Assembly (NCBI GenBank): GCA_020846515.1
Contig: JADLDX010000446.1
Span: 1 to 6,799, forward strand
DNA length: 6,799 bases
Source of the DNA: Pirellulaceae bacterium
Lineage (GTDB): Bacteria > Planctomycetota > Planctomycetia > Pirellulales > Pirellulaceae
Direction of reading: 5' to 3'
The position numbers were made by a program, and so were the translations under genes. Below are positions 1 to 5,432 of the stretch, piece by piece. The notes below the pieces were generated by a model. It had not been told where the DNA came from and searched no databases. It worked only from the letters and a program-made list of their open reading frames with translations. Position 1 is the stretch's first letter, and the number at the start of each line of letters is the position of its first letter.

Positions 1-72
1 ATCTGCAGACAATTGGTGGCGCTGTGCCAATTCTTGCACCAGTTGATTTCCGTCGCTTGAGAGCTGAGACAC
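1..72 (-). CDS. Amino-terminal fragment of a possible SHOCT-type small protein (runs off the window)
   Basis: Reading leftwards from a GTG at 72-70, the frame stays open to the window edge and gives 24 residues beginning MSQLSSDGNQLVQELAQRHQ. A GGAG lies about 11 bases upstream of the GTG, and an in-frame TAA at 117-115 bounds the frame with no ATG in between. From memory, planctomycete proteins annotated as SHOCT-domain often begin with a stretch like 'LTxxGQQxVxDLAQRxGxSxDAV'; the visible residues (DGNQLVQELAQRHQLSAD) fit that pattern. Function of that family is poorly known. The gene lies downstream of the sulfatase on the same strand but 372 bases away, so it probably has its own promoter. 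The start and the family call both rest on few residues. Confidence 0.5.
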   Translation of the reverse strand, partial: MSQLSSDGNQLVQELAQRHQLSAD

Positions 73-154
73 GTTGAAGACTACTCCAGACTTGAGAGAC
101 GTAGGAGTCGCATGTTATGGCTCCTCATTGCTTAATTGGACAGCACCACTTTGA

Positions 155-219
155 ATCAGCCGCAGGGCGTTAGCCCAGGTTTTTTCAGCGAAAACCGGGG
201 CTAACGCCCAGCGGCTGAT
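155..219. repeat. Long imperfect inverted repeat with a GGGCGTTAGCCC core
   Basis: The arms 155-183 and 191-219 are 29 bases each and are reverse complements with two mismatches, around a 7-base loop (184-190, TTCAGCG). The core is GGGCGTTAGCCC on the left and GGGGCTAACGCCC on the right, flanked by ATCAGCCGC and GCGGCTGAT. I recall this core as a dispersed extragenic palindrome in Pirellulaceae genomes, but cannot verify that here. It sits downstream of the sulfatase and could stop transcription or protect mRNA ends, although no T-run follows on the minus strand, so a classical intrinsic terminator is not supported. Confidence 0.85.
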
Positions 220-263
220 ATCCCGCAATCGTTTAACAGTCAGTCGTAGGCATACTCGACTTT

Positions 264-288
264 ACCGGGGCTATGGCCCGCAACTGAT
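264..288. repeat. Degenerate second copy of the repeat arm
   Basis: ACCGGGGCTATGGCCCGCAA followed by CTGAT matches the right arm of the 155-219 hairpin (ACCGGGGCTAACGCCCAGCG then GCTGAT) with a few changes and a one-base length difference. It lacks a matching left arm nearby, so it looks like an eroded half-element. Confidence 0.55.
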
Positions 289-300
289 GTGGTGCAGAAG

Positions 301-330
301 AAACCGTGGCTGACGCCAATACGGCTAATT
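301..330. repeat. Degenerate third copy of the repeat arm
   Basis: AAACCGTGGCTGACGCCAAT followed by ACGGCTAATT resembles the right arm of the hairpin at 155-219, including the ACGCC core and the terminal CGGCTAAT. With the copy at 264-288 it suggests that several elements landed or multiplied in this gap and then diverged. Confidence 0.5.
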
Positions 331-406
331 GTCTCATCAACGTCCAAATGAGGGAAGCCGTCGCGCACCTCGAATTGGCGTTCGGCAATGATGAAACCCT
401 GAAGGT

Positions 407-448
407 CCTCAGTTGCTCAGTTGGAACTGCTTAGTTGGAGTTGCTCAG
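407..448. repeat. 14-bp degenerate tandem repeat, three units, overlapping the sulfatase stop
   Basis: The units are 407-420 (CCTCAGTTGCTCAG), 421-434 (TTGGAACTGCTTAG) and 435-448 (TTGGAGTTGCTCAG). Units two and three agree at 11 of 14 bases, and the last ten bases of units one and three are identical. The sulfatase stop codon (447-445) lies in the last unit, so slippage here could move the end of the protein. Confidence 0.7.
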
Positions 449-1914
449 TGGCGCAACGGCGCGGGGTATGCCACGGGTTTTCCGTTGTCATAGGGGTACA
501 AGTAGCGAGGATCAGCCAGAGCTGTCTCGGGCGCTCCGACGACGTACACTTCCTCTTGAACACCTCTGCCAATCGCGCGAAGCGGCGAGCGTCCTTGTTC
601 CGGTAGTGAATTGTATCGTTCCATGAGTGCCGACTGGAGTTCCTTGAACTTTTCTGGTTGTTGATGTTGCAAATCAAAGAACTCATTGGGGTCGTTCTGA
701 ATTTGAAACAATGCGAATCGCTTTCCAAAGCGATGGATTTTCCAGCCATCGCGCTGCAGCGCGATGCCGTCCCCCCAATCCCAAAAAAGGTCCTTCTTGC
801 GAGCAAGATTTGAAGACTTCTTGGTAAGCAAAGGCAACAAGTCAACACCGTCCAGCTCAGGTGTCAACTCGCCACCTGCCAGCTTCAGAGCTGTGGCGGT
901 GAAATCAAGGGTGCTGACTGACTGGGTAATTGTCTGGCCCGCCGCGATGCGACCCTTGGCATAGACCCACATAGGAACCTTCATTCCGCCCTCCCAGAGC
1001 GAACCTTTTTCGCCGCGTAGCGGCACGTTCTCTGATCCATCCCATTTGCTGAGTGTCTCGCGACCCTTGAGCGTCGTAAAGTATTTTGGCTGGGCGCCGT
1101 TGTCACCCGCAAAGAAGATGATGGTCTTGTCCTCAAGCTGATGCTCGCGTAGTTTCACCATCATGCGGTCGACGGCATCGTCGATCGCCTTGACCAATGC
1201 CAAGCCCTGTCGGCGGATGTCATCCAGCTCAGCGGTCGAGTTCTGATAATGGATAGCAGGAAAGTTCAGATAGTAAGGATCATCCTTCTTGATTCGTGGT
1301 AGGTGTGGGCCATAGAGCCCTACGTACAGGAAGAAAGGTTGCGCATGATTCTTTTCAATGAATGCGGCAGCGGCTTTCCCTTGATGTTCGACGCGATTGC
1401 CCGTGATGGTGTACGACGTAGTGGGCATCGCCTTTCCGCTTAGGTCATAGTTGGCTGTGTATCGACTCATTGGACCATCTACAAAGTCGTCGAAGCCACG
1501 CTGTCCCGGCGCATTATCGCCGCTGCCCAGATGCCATTTACCCACAAAACCTGTGCGATAACCACCGACTGCTTTGATACGTTCTGCCAGCGTAGGAACA
1601 TCCTTCGGAATCGGCTCGTCGCTATCACCATTGCCCCTAAGGCCGAAGGTGTTTTGAACGCGGCCGGACATTAGTCCCGCACGTGATGGCACGCACTGCG
1701 GCGCCGTCGAGTAGCCATATCGCATCAGGGCACCGTTAGCAGCCAGCTTATCCATCGCTGGCGTTTGGACATTCGCGTCAATACCGTAGGCACCCAGATC
1801 CGTGTACCCGTGATCATCCGAAAGAATGATGATGATGTTCGGTTTCTCGGCAGCCAACCAGCCGCAGCTGAGACAGAGCCAGGCAAACGCGCAGAGGCCC
1901 GGCCAGTTCTTCAC
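445..1914 (-). CDS. Secreted S1-family (formylglycine-dependent) sulfatase
   Basis: A 489-residue sulfatase of the arylsulfatase / N-acetylgalactosamine-6-sulfatase type, which hydrolyses sulfate esters, probably on sulfated glycans outside the cytoplasm. Seen from a GTG start: a signal peptide at about residues 1-21 (basic start, hydrophobic core, cut near LA-AEKPN); the metal-binding pair in SDDHG (33-34); the catalytic C-V-P-S-R at 74-78, whose Cys must be oxidised to formylglycine by an enzyme supplied elsewhere; GKWHLG at 125-130; a conserved His in YGPHLP (204); FAGDNG near 270; and RGEKGSLWEGG further on. Length is normal for the family. The frame is open upstream to a TTG at 2076, but those 54 extra residues come from a decayed GT-C gene fragment, so I prefer the GTG at 1914-1912, although it lacks a clear ribosome site. 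The exact substrate cannot be told from sequence. Confidence 0.93.
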   Translation of the reverse strand: MKNWPGLCAFAWLCLSCGWLAAEKPNIIIILSDDHGYTDLGAYGIDANVQTPAMDKLAANGALMRYGYSTAPQCVPSRAGLMSGRVQNTFGLRGNGDSDEPIPKDVPTLAERIKAVGGYRTGFVGKWHLGSGDNAPGQRGFDDFVDGPMSRYTANYDLSGKAMPTTSYTITGNRVEHQGKAAAAFIEKNHAQPFFLYVGLYGPHLPRIKKDDPYYLNFPAIHYQNSTAELDDIRRQGLALVKAIDDAVDRMMVKLREHQLEDKTIIFFAGDNGAQPKYFTTLKGRETLSKWDGSENVPLRGEKGSLWEGGMKVPMWVYAKGRIAAGQTITQSVSTLDFTATALKLAGGELTPELDGVDLLPLLTKKSSNLARKKDLFWDWGDGIALQRDGWKIHRFGKRFALFQIQNDPNEFFDLQHQQPEKFKELQSALMERYNSLPEQGRSPLRAIGRGVQEEVYVVGAPETALADPRYLYPYDNGKPVAYPAPLRH

Positions 1915-2151
1915 TCTCTGTGGGACGAACCCGTTGCGACTATTGGGCGTCCAACCGCTGAGGCACGAAAAGAGCCACCAGGGCAATGAGCCCGCAGCCA
2001 TAAGGTAATCGATACTAAATACGTGTGTGAAAGATCGCATAGAAAATGCCACCGACAAGTAAATGACCGTCAACAAAATCTCAAAGTGGCCGAGCGGATA
2101 TCGGTCTCCATCCAGCCAAACGCACCATCAACCATAGCAGAAACGGACAGT
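1901..2151 (-). pseudogene. Decayed 3' fragment of a second GT-C glycosyltransferase gene
   Basis: This stretch aligns along its whole length with 2308-2558, the 3' end of the neighbouring GT-C gene, at a constant offset of 407 apart from two single-base indels. Read in the homologous frames it gives CPFLLWLMVRLAGWR, then (after a 1-base insertion) RYPLGHFEILLTVIYLSVAFS, then (after a 1-base deletion) AIFHTRI-stop-YRLPY..LIALVALFV and on to EELA. By hand about 62 of 82 residues match the intact protein. Two in-frame TAG codons replace an Arg and a Trp codon, and the normal stop has become GGG. The first 340 or so codons are missing. Many differences fall in third codon positions, which suggests the copy diverged as a working gene before it died. 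Its last bases overlap the first codons of the sulfatase. Confidence 0.88.
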
Positions 2152-2304
2152 CGTCAACCACCACCAGAACTCTGGCGTTACTCAAATCGCAGCGGCATAA
2201 AATCAGAATGCATCCAGCCTAACCGTAGTACAGGCTGGTGAAGGCCTTCGATCCGCGATTACTTTACGCATAAAGTATCATGCAGCCTGTTGGACTCGCG
2301 GAGA
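2152..2304. other. Spacer between the GT-C gene and its decayed copy, with two small palindromes
   Basis: This 153-base spacer holds two perfect short inverted repeats. TACTTTA-CGCA-TAAAGTA lies at 2260-2277, 28 bases past the GT-C stop, and CCAGCCT / AGGCTGG lies at 2214-2220 and 2232-2238 with an 11-base loop. Either could fold in the GT-C transcript, but neither is followed by a T-run on the minus strand, so a terminator call is weak. No coding sequence is seen here. Confidence 0.45.
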
Positions 2305-3582
2305 CTAGGCCAATTCTTCATTCACCGTCGGTTGCGTCCGCTGCGACCATCGGGCGTCCAGCCACTGAGACACGAAAAGTGCCACCAGGGCAATGAGTGC
2401 ATAGTCGTAGGGCAAACGGTACCGAATGCGCGTGTGAAAGATCGCATAAGAAAATGCCGCTGAGAAGTAAATGGCCACCAACAGAATCTCGAAGTGGCCA
2501 AGTGGATATCGTCTCCATAGAGCCAACCGCACGATCAACAACAGCAGAAGCGGACAGTAAGTGCAGGCCATGAGCACGGTCTTCCAGATGGCAATCTCCG
2601 ACTTGGCATAATGATCGTTGACAAAACTAAAGTGGTTCAGCACTTTATAAAAATAGAATCCGATCACTTCCAATTTGCGATTACTCATTTGCTCCAAAGC
2701 GAGTTTAAGCCGAAACTTATCGGCCTGGGCCTGATTCATGCCGTCGCTCTTCTCATAGGCGTCGATCAAATAGTCAACTTCAGCTCCGCCGATGGTGGCC
2801 TCCGGCGCATTGCCCCACAGCAAGGCCGCACCGGAAGAGGATGTTAGCGGAACAAACATGCCAAAAGCAACATAGTTGCGAAAGGTCCAGCCGGAAACGA
2901 CCGCTATGCAGGCCAGTAAGACCACGGCGGGAGCCCGCAGTCGATGTTCGGTTCTCACCACCGTCAACCAGACCAGCACGATGGGCAAGGTGAATAAGAA
3001 CATGGGCACTGCCAACAGCAACACACCAAACACCGCCCCCACTGCTACTTGCTTCCAGACCGTCTGACTGTGAACCAACAGAAAGAGCACCAGTACAAAT
3101 AACAACGCGCCGATCGTTTGAGGGAAAAGCGTTCCGGCTGAATAGAACAAGACCGGATAGCCGACGGCCAATAGAGTCGCCAATGATCCCGCGAATACCG
3201 CGAGCCTGCGTGAAGGCCCGCGAATTTGAACAACCAGCAGGTAAAGCAGCCAGAGCGTAAGACAGAAGAATACAAAATTCATCACGCGAAAATGCGGTAC
3301 TTCAGCCCCTAAGGCCATGAGCCCCGCCATCGCCCAGGGCCAAACCGGGGCGCGATCTGCATTGGGCTCTATTCCATCATTGGAAAAGAATTGGGAACTT
3401 ACCAAATGTGTGGCAATAGCTTGGTAGTCAATCTCGTCGATGTACGGTAGGTGATCGCCCAATGCAAATGAATAAAAGCAGCCCGCGACGAAAACCAGGC
3501 TGATCAGCAGGCAAACAACCCGGCCACCCCAGCGATCCAAATAAGCGATCACATATAGAGGTAGTCGCTTTAAACTATGCAT
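2305..3582 (-). CDS. GT-C superfamily (PMT/ArnT-like) integral membrane glycosyltransferase
   Basis: A 425-residue protein with many membrane spans. Proteins of this superfamily move a sugar from a polyprenyl-phosphate carrier to a lipid, glycan or protein on the outer face of the membrane. Seen: a first membrane helix at about 21-41; an acidic motif in the first outer loop (YIDEIDY, 48-53), where the family's catalytic acids lie; DRAPVWPWAMAG (76-87), like the family's RxPxYP loop; helices through 100-230; GWTFRNYVAFGMFVPLTSSS (231-250) then LWGNAPEATIGG; and a carboxyl-terminal TRIRYRLPYDY (384-394) before the last helix. The ATG at 3582 is preferred, with GAGGA ten bases upstream; a TTG at 3615 would add 11 residues. 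It lies 96 bases after the GT2 gene on the same strand, so the two are probably co-transcribed. A decayed copy of its 3' end follows downstream. Sugar and acceptor are unknown. Confidence 0.85.
   Translation of the reverse strand: MHSLKRLPLYVIAYLDRWGGRVVCLLISLVFVAGCFYSFALGDHLPYIDEIDYQAIATHLVSSQFFSNDGIEPNADRAPVWPWAMAGLMALGAEVPHFRVMNFVFFCLTLWLLYLLVVQIRGPSRRLAVFAGSLATLLAVGYPVLFYSAGTLFPQTIGALLFVLVLFLLVHSQTVWKQVAVGAVFGVLLLAVPMFLFTLPIVLVWLTVVRTEHRLRAPAVVLLACIAVVSGWTFRNYVAFGMFVPLTSSSGAALLWGNAPEATIGGAEVDYLIDAYEKSDGMNQAQADKFRLKLALEQMSNRKLEVIGFYFYKVLNHFSFVNDHYAKSEIAIWKTVLMACTYCPLLLLLIVRLALWRRYPLGHFEILLVAIYFSAAFSYAIFHTRIRYRLPYDYALIALVALFVSQWLDARWSQRTQPTVNEELA
2308..2558. repeat. Intact partner of a 251-bp diverged direct repeat (3' end of the GT-C gene)
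   Basis: This is the reference copy for the decayed fragment at 1901-2151, same orientation, start-to-start distance 407. It encodes residues from about 342 (CPLLLLL) to the last residue and the bases just before the stop. Exact stretches shared with the other copy include GCCACCAGGGCAATGAG and GTGTGAAAGATCGCAT. Confidence 0.9.
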
Positions 3583-3638
3583 CACTCGATAGTCCTCGTT
3601 TCCCAGTCTCAACAATCCGGCTGCGCAAAAATGTTTCG

Positions 3639-3674
3639 CTAATCGACCTGCTAATTGACCTGCTAATTGAACGG
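3639..3674. repeat. 12-bp tandem repeat, three units, in the GT2/GT-C spacer
   Basis: The units are CTAATCGACCTG (3639-3650), CTAATTGACCTG (3651-3662) and CTAATTGAACGG (3663-3674). The first two differ by one base. They sit just downstream of the GT2 stop (3681-3679) and end about 57 bases before the GT-C start. They may be a slippage product or a set of repeated sites; nothing visible decides between these. Confidence 0.8.
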
Positions 3675-3678
3675 TTGA

Positions 3679-4959
3679 CTAGCTCGGTATAGTTTCACTG
3701 GCTTGAGTTTCATTGGTTCGAGCTTTACTAGCGAGGTCAGGACGCGTGGCATCGCGAGTTGCTAAGCGGGCCAACTGCACTTGCTGCTCCTTCCACACGG
3801 AAACAACTTTGATCAGCAAGGCGAAGACACCTGTTTGAAGAAAGCAGGTCAGGCTGAACGCCCCGGCCAACAGTCGCGACCAGTGCAACGTGACATGCCC
3901 TGTAGAAACATACTGGCTGATGCCGGGCCATAAAAACACGGCTGACAGGATCAACAGGCAGCTCAGCAGCAGAGCCAAGGTGCTACTGCGCATGATGCTG
4001 GCGATGGCAAATGGCCAAAACGCATTGGCTGACCCACGCCTTGGACCAAAGCCGGCCATTTGGTACGTCAGCGCCGTGGCCAACAGCAACATTAACCCAA
4101 AACTGCCTAATAGATAACAGACAACAAAGCGGTAGATCATCCATTCTTCCAGACGTCGATGTTGCAGATAGAACTCAACCGGGTAAGCTGCCAGCATGGC
4201 AAGCGCAGCCATGCAAAACACGAAAAGTGTTATCAGCAAGCTCTCAGGTCGGTAGCACAGGACGCTCGAGAATATCGTTCGAAGAAAGCGAACTCCGTCG
4301 CGCACCACGCTTAACTTGCTACGGCCAATCCGCTCTTCATAGCGCATTGGTATTTCCACGATTCGCAGATCGTTTAGCAACGCGCGGGCGCTCATCGAAG
4401 GCGTAAAGTGCAAGCCATCTGGTAACGGGTACAGCCATCTGAGCGACTCGCGGCGGACAACGCGCATACCGCTAGCCGTATCGGTAACCTGTCGACCGCA
4501 GAGTGCCCCGAGCAACATGGCGTATATCCGGTTGCCCAATCGTCGAATGCGAGGCATCTTGGATCCCGGCCCCAAACGCGACCCCAAGACGATGTCAGCC
4601 GATTCGTCGCGGGCTAACTGGCATAGCGTGGCAAAATATTTCGGATCGCATGTCCCGTCGGCGTCGAGAAAGCCAAGCAACGTGCCACTGCCTTGCCACC
4701 AACCCTCTTTAATTGCCGCGCCGTAACCGCGATTGATCTCGAACACAATGACTTTGACGTCGTCATAACTCTGGCTAATTTCCACTGTGCGATCAGTTGA
4801 GCCGTCGCTGACCACGATAATCTCTACGTGCGTTAAGCCCGCTGTTTCGCAAATGAAATCTCTGGCCGCGAGGCAGCGTTCGATCGTTCCCCCAATGGCA
4901 CCTTCTTCATTGAGCGCAGGAATAACGATCGTCAGGGACGATTCGGATTTTTCGATCAT
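3679..4959 (-). CDS. GT2 glycosyltransferase of the polyprenyl-phosphate sugar synthase type, with membrane carboxyl half
   Basis: A 426-residue protein with a cytoplasmic GT-A domain (about 1-235) and some four membrane helices (about 241-260, 277-299, 326-345, 361-385). Seen in the first part: LTIVIPALNEEGAIGG (9-24), nucleotide-binding VVSDGSTDRT (49-58), NRGYGAAIKEG (76-86), the DxD metal motif in LDADGTCDP (98-106), and VLGSRLGPGSKMP with TDTASGMR (159-166), all typical of DPM1/DPG-synthase-like enzymes that load a sugar onto a lipid phosphate. The ATG at 4959 directly precedes the domain; a TTG at 5055 would add 32 residues that lie over a repeat and look non-coding. A GGGG lies five bases before the ATG. 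The GT-C gene follows 96 bases on, a natural partner that would use the lipid-linked sugar. The last 15 or so residues are encoded by a 15-bp repeat. Sugar unknown. Confidence 0.88.
   Translation of the reverse strand: MIEKSESSLTIVIPALNEEGAIGGTIERCLAARDFICETAGLTHVEIIVVSDGSTDRTVEISQSYDDVKVIVFEINRGYGAAIKEGWWQGSGTLLGFLDADGTCDPKYFATLCQLARDESADIVLGSRLGPGSKMPRIRRLGNRIYAMLLGALCGRQVTDTASGMRVVRRESLRWLYPLPDGLHFTPSMSARALLNDLRIVEIPMRYEERIGRSKLSVVRDGVRFLRTIFSSVLCYRPESLLITLFVFCMAALAMLAAYPVEFYLQHRRLEEWMIYRFVVCYLLGSFGLMLLLATALTYQMAGFGPRRGSANAFWPFAIASIMRSSTLALLLSCLLILSAVFLWPGISQYVSTGHVTLHWSRLLAGAFSLTCFLQTGVFALLIKVVSVWKEQQVQLARLATRDATRPDLASKARTNETQASETIPS
3691..3735. repeat. 15-bp in-frame tandem repeat at the GT2 carboxyl end
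   Basis: Three units lie at 3691-3705 (AGTTTCACTGGCTTG), 3706-3720 (AGTTTCATTGGTTCG) and 3721-3735 (AGCTTTACTAGCGAG). Being a multiple of three they encode successive five-residue blocks, read on the minus strand as LASKA, RTNET and QASET, just before the final IPS. Copy-number change here would lengthen or shorten the hydrophilic tail without breaking the frame. Confidence 0.7.
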
Positions 4960-5432
4960 GTCAGCCCCGTTCAAAATGTGTCTTCCTCTGACGCGTGTGC
5001 CCAATTCCCGCATGCCCATTGCCAGCCTACCCACCGCCAGCTGGCCATTAACCAACCTGTCCCACCGTTGGGCTCGATCTTGAGTTAGACATGCTTATTG
5101 CTCAGTATACTTTGGCAGCCACGTAGTCGCGAGTTCAGAGATTACGGATGGCCGCACACCTAGCACGAGAATCAACAATATCGCTCGGGTTCTAGCCACC
5201 AGGCACATAAGCAGGTCGCTACGGCCGAGCTGCAATTTGGCCCGACTATTCCGCTGGGGAAATAGCCCATGGGCTTGGGCTCTGAGTTTGGTGTGCGTTA
5301 ATTCCGAATGGAACGTGTCGAATTACTTGGCAAGTCTAGGAGCAAGCGATGAACCAGAGAGTGTTGGAGAAATCGCGAGCCGCTCTAAGTAACCTTCGCG
5401 GGATACGCTTGAATCCGGAAGCGGTGACCCGT
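4960..5432. other. Gene-poor region upstream of the GT2 gene
   Basis: This 473-base gap has no supported gene. It contains a degenerate 15-bp tandem repeat (4999-5058), a 12-bp perfect palindrome AGCCCATGGGCT (5264-5275), and on the minus strand a TATACT (5109-5104) that could be a -10 box for the GT2 gene but has no good -35 partner. On the plus strand, 5349-5438 could encode 29 residues after an AGGAG six bases upstream of the ATG; it overlaps the end of the opposite gene and has no other support. The region probably carries the promoter of the glycosyltransferase pair. Confidence 0.4.
4999..5058. repeat. Degenerate 15-bp tandem repeat, about four units, upstream of the GT2 start
   Basis: Successive units are GCCCAATTCCCGCAT, GCCCATTGCCAGCCT, ACCCACCGCCAGCTG and GCCATTAACCAACCT. 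The second and third are the most alike; the outer ones are more diverged. They explain the odd low-complexity residues that appear if the GT2 gene is extended upstream of 4959. Confidence 0.5.

Larger units (their letters stand above)
73..444. other. Intergenic region with hairpin repeats and a possible gene remnant
   Basis: This 372-base gap separates the sulfatase stop from the next gene. It holds a long imperfect hairpin (155-219), two degenerate copies of its right arm (264-288 and 301-330) and a 14-bp tandem repeat that runs into the sulfatase end (407-448). On the minus strand, 243-416 is open for 58 codons and ends at a TGA (242-240). The part at 336-416 has coding-like composition (for example GFIIAERQFEVRDGFPHLD), but it has no credible start and begins just after an in-frame stop. 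It may be the scar of a lost gene. I see no complete gene here. Confidence 0.5.

Noticed and set aside
155..330. A CRISPR array in the repeat cluster
   Set aside because: The copies are few, unevenly spaced and diverged, the first is a long hairpin with a 7-base loop, and there are no uniform spacers or cas genes.
348..434. 28-residue plus-strand ORF beginning at ATG 348
   Set aside because: There is no ribosome site, it runs into the 14-bp tandem repeat, and the opposite strand has the better coding character.
417..848. 143-codon minus-strand open frame inside the sulfatase 3' end
   Set aside because: The sulfatase frame here carries family-like sequence; this alternative frame has no recognisable motif.
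2023..2241. 72-codon plus-strand open frame over the decayed GT-C copy
   Set aside because: The same bases align to the GT-C gene on the minus strand at protein level, which explains them better.
1901..2558. An insertion sequence bounded by the 251-bp direct repeats
   Set aside because: The repeat is the coding 3' end of a glycosyltransferase, there is no transposase, and the interior is only a 156-base spacer. Gene duplication with decay explains it.
4011..4406. 131-codon plus-strand open frame inside the GT2 gene
   Set aside because: It is antisense to the conserved membrane-helix region of GT2 and has no credible start or motif.
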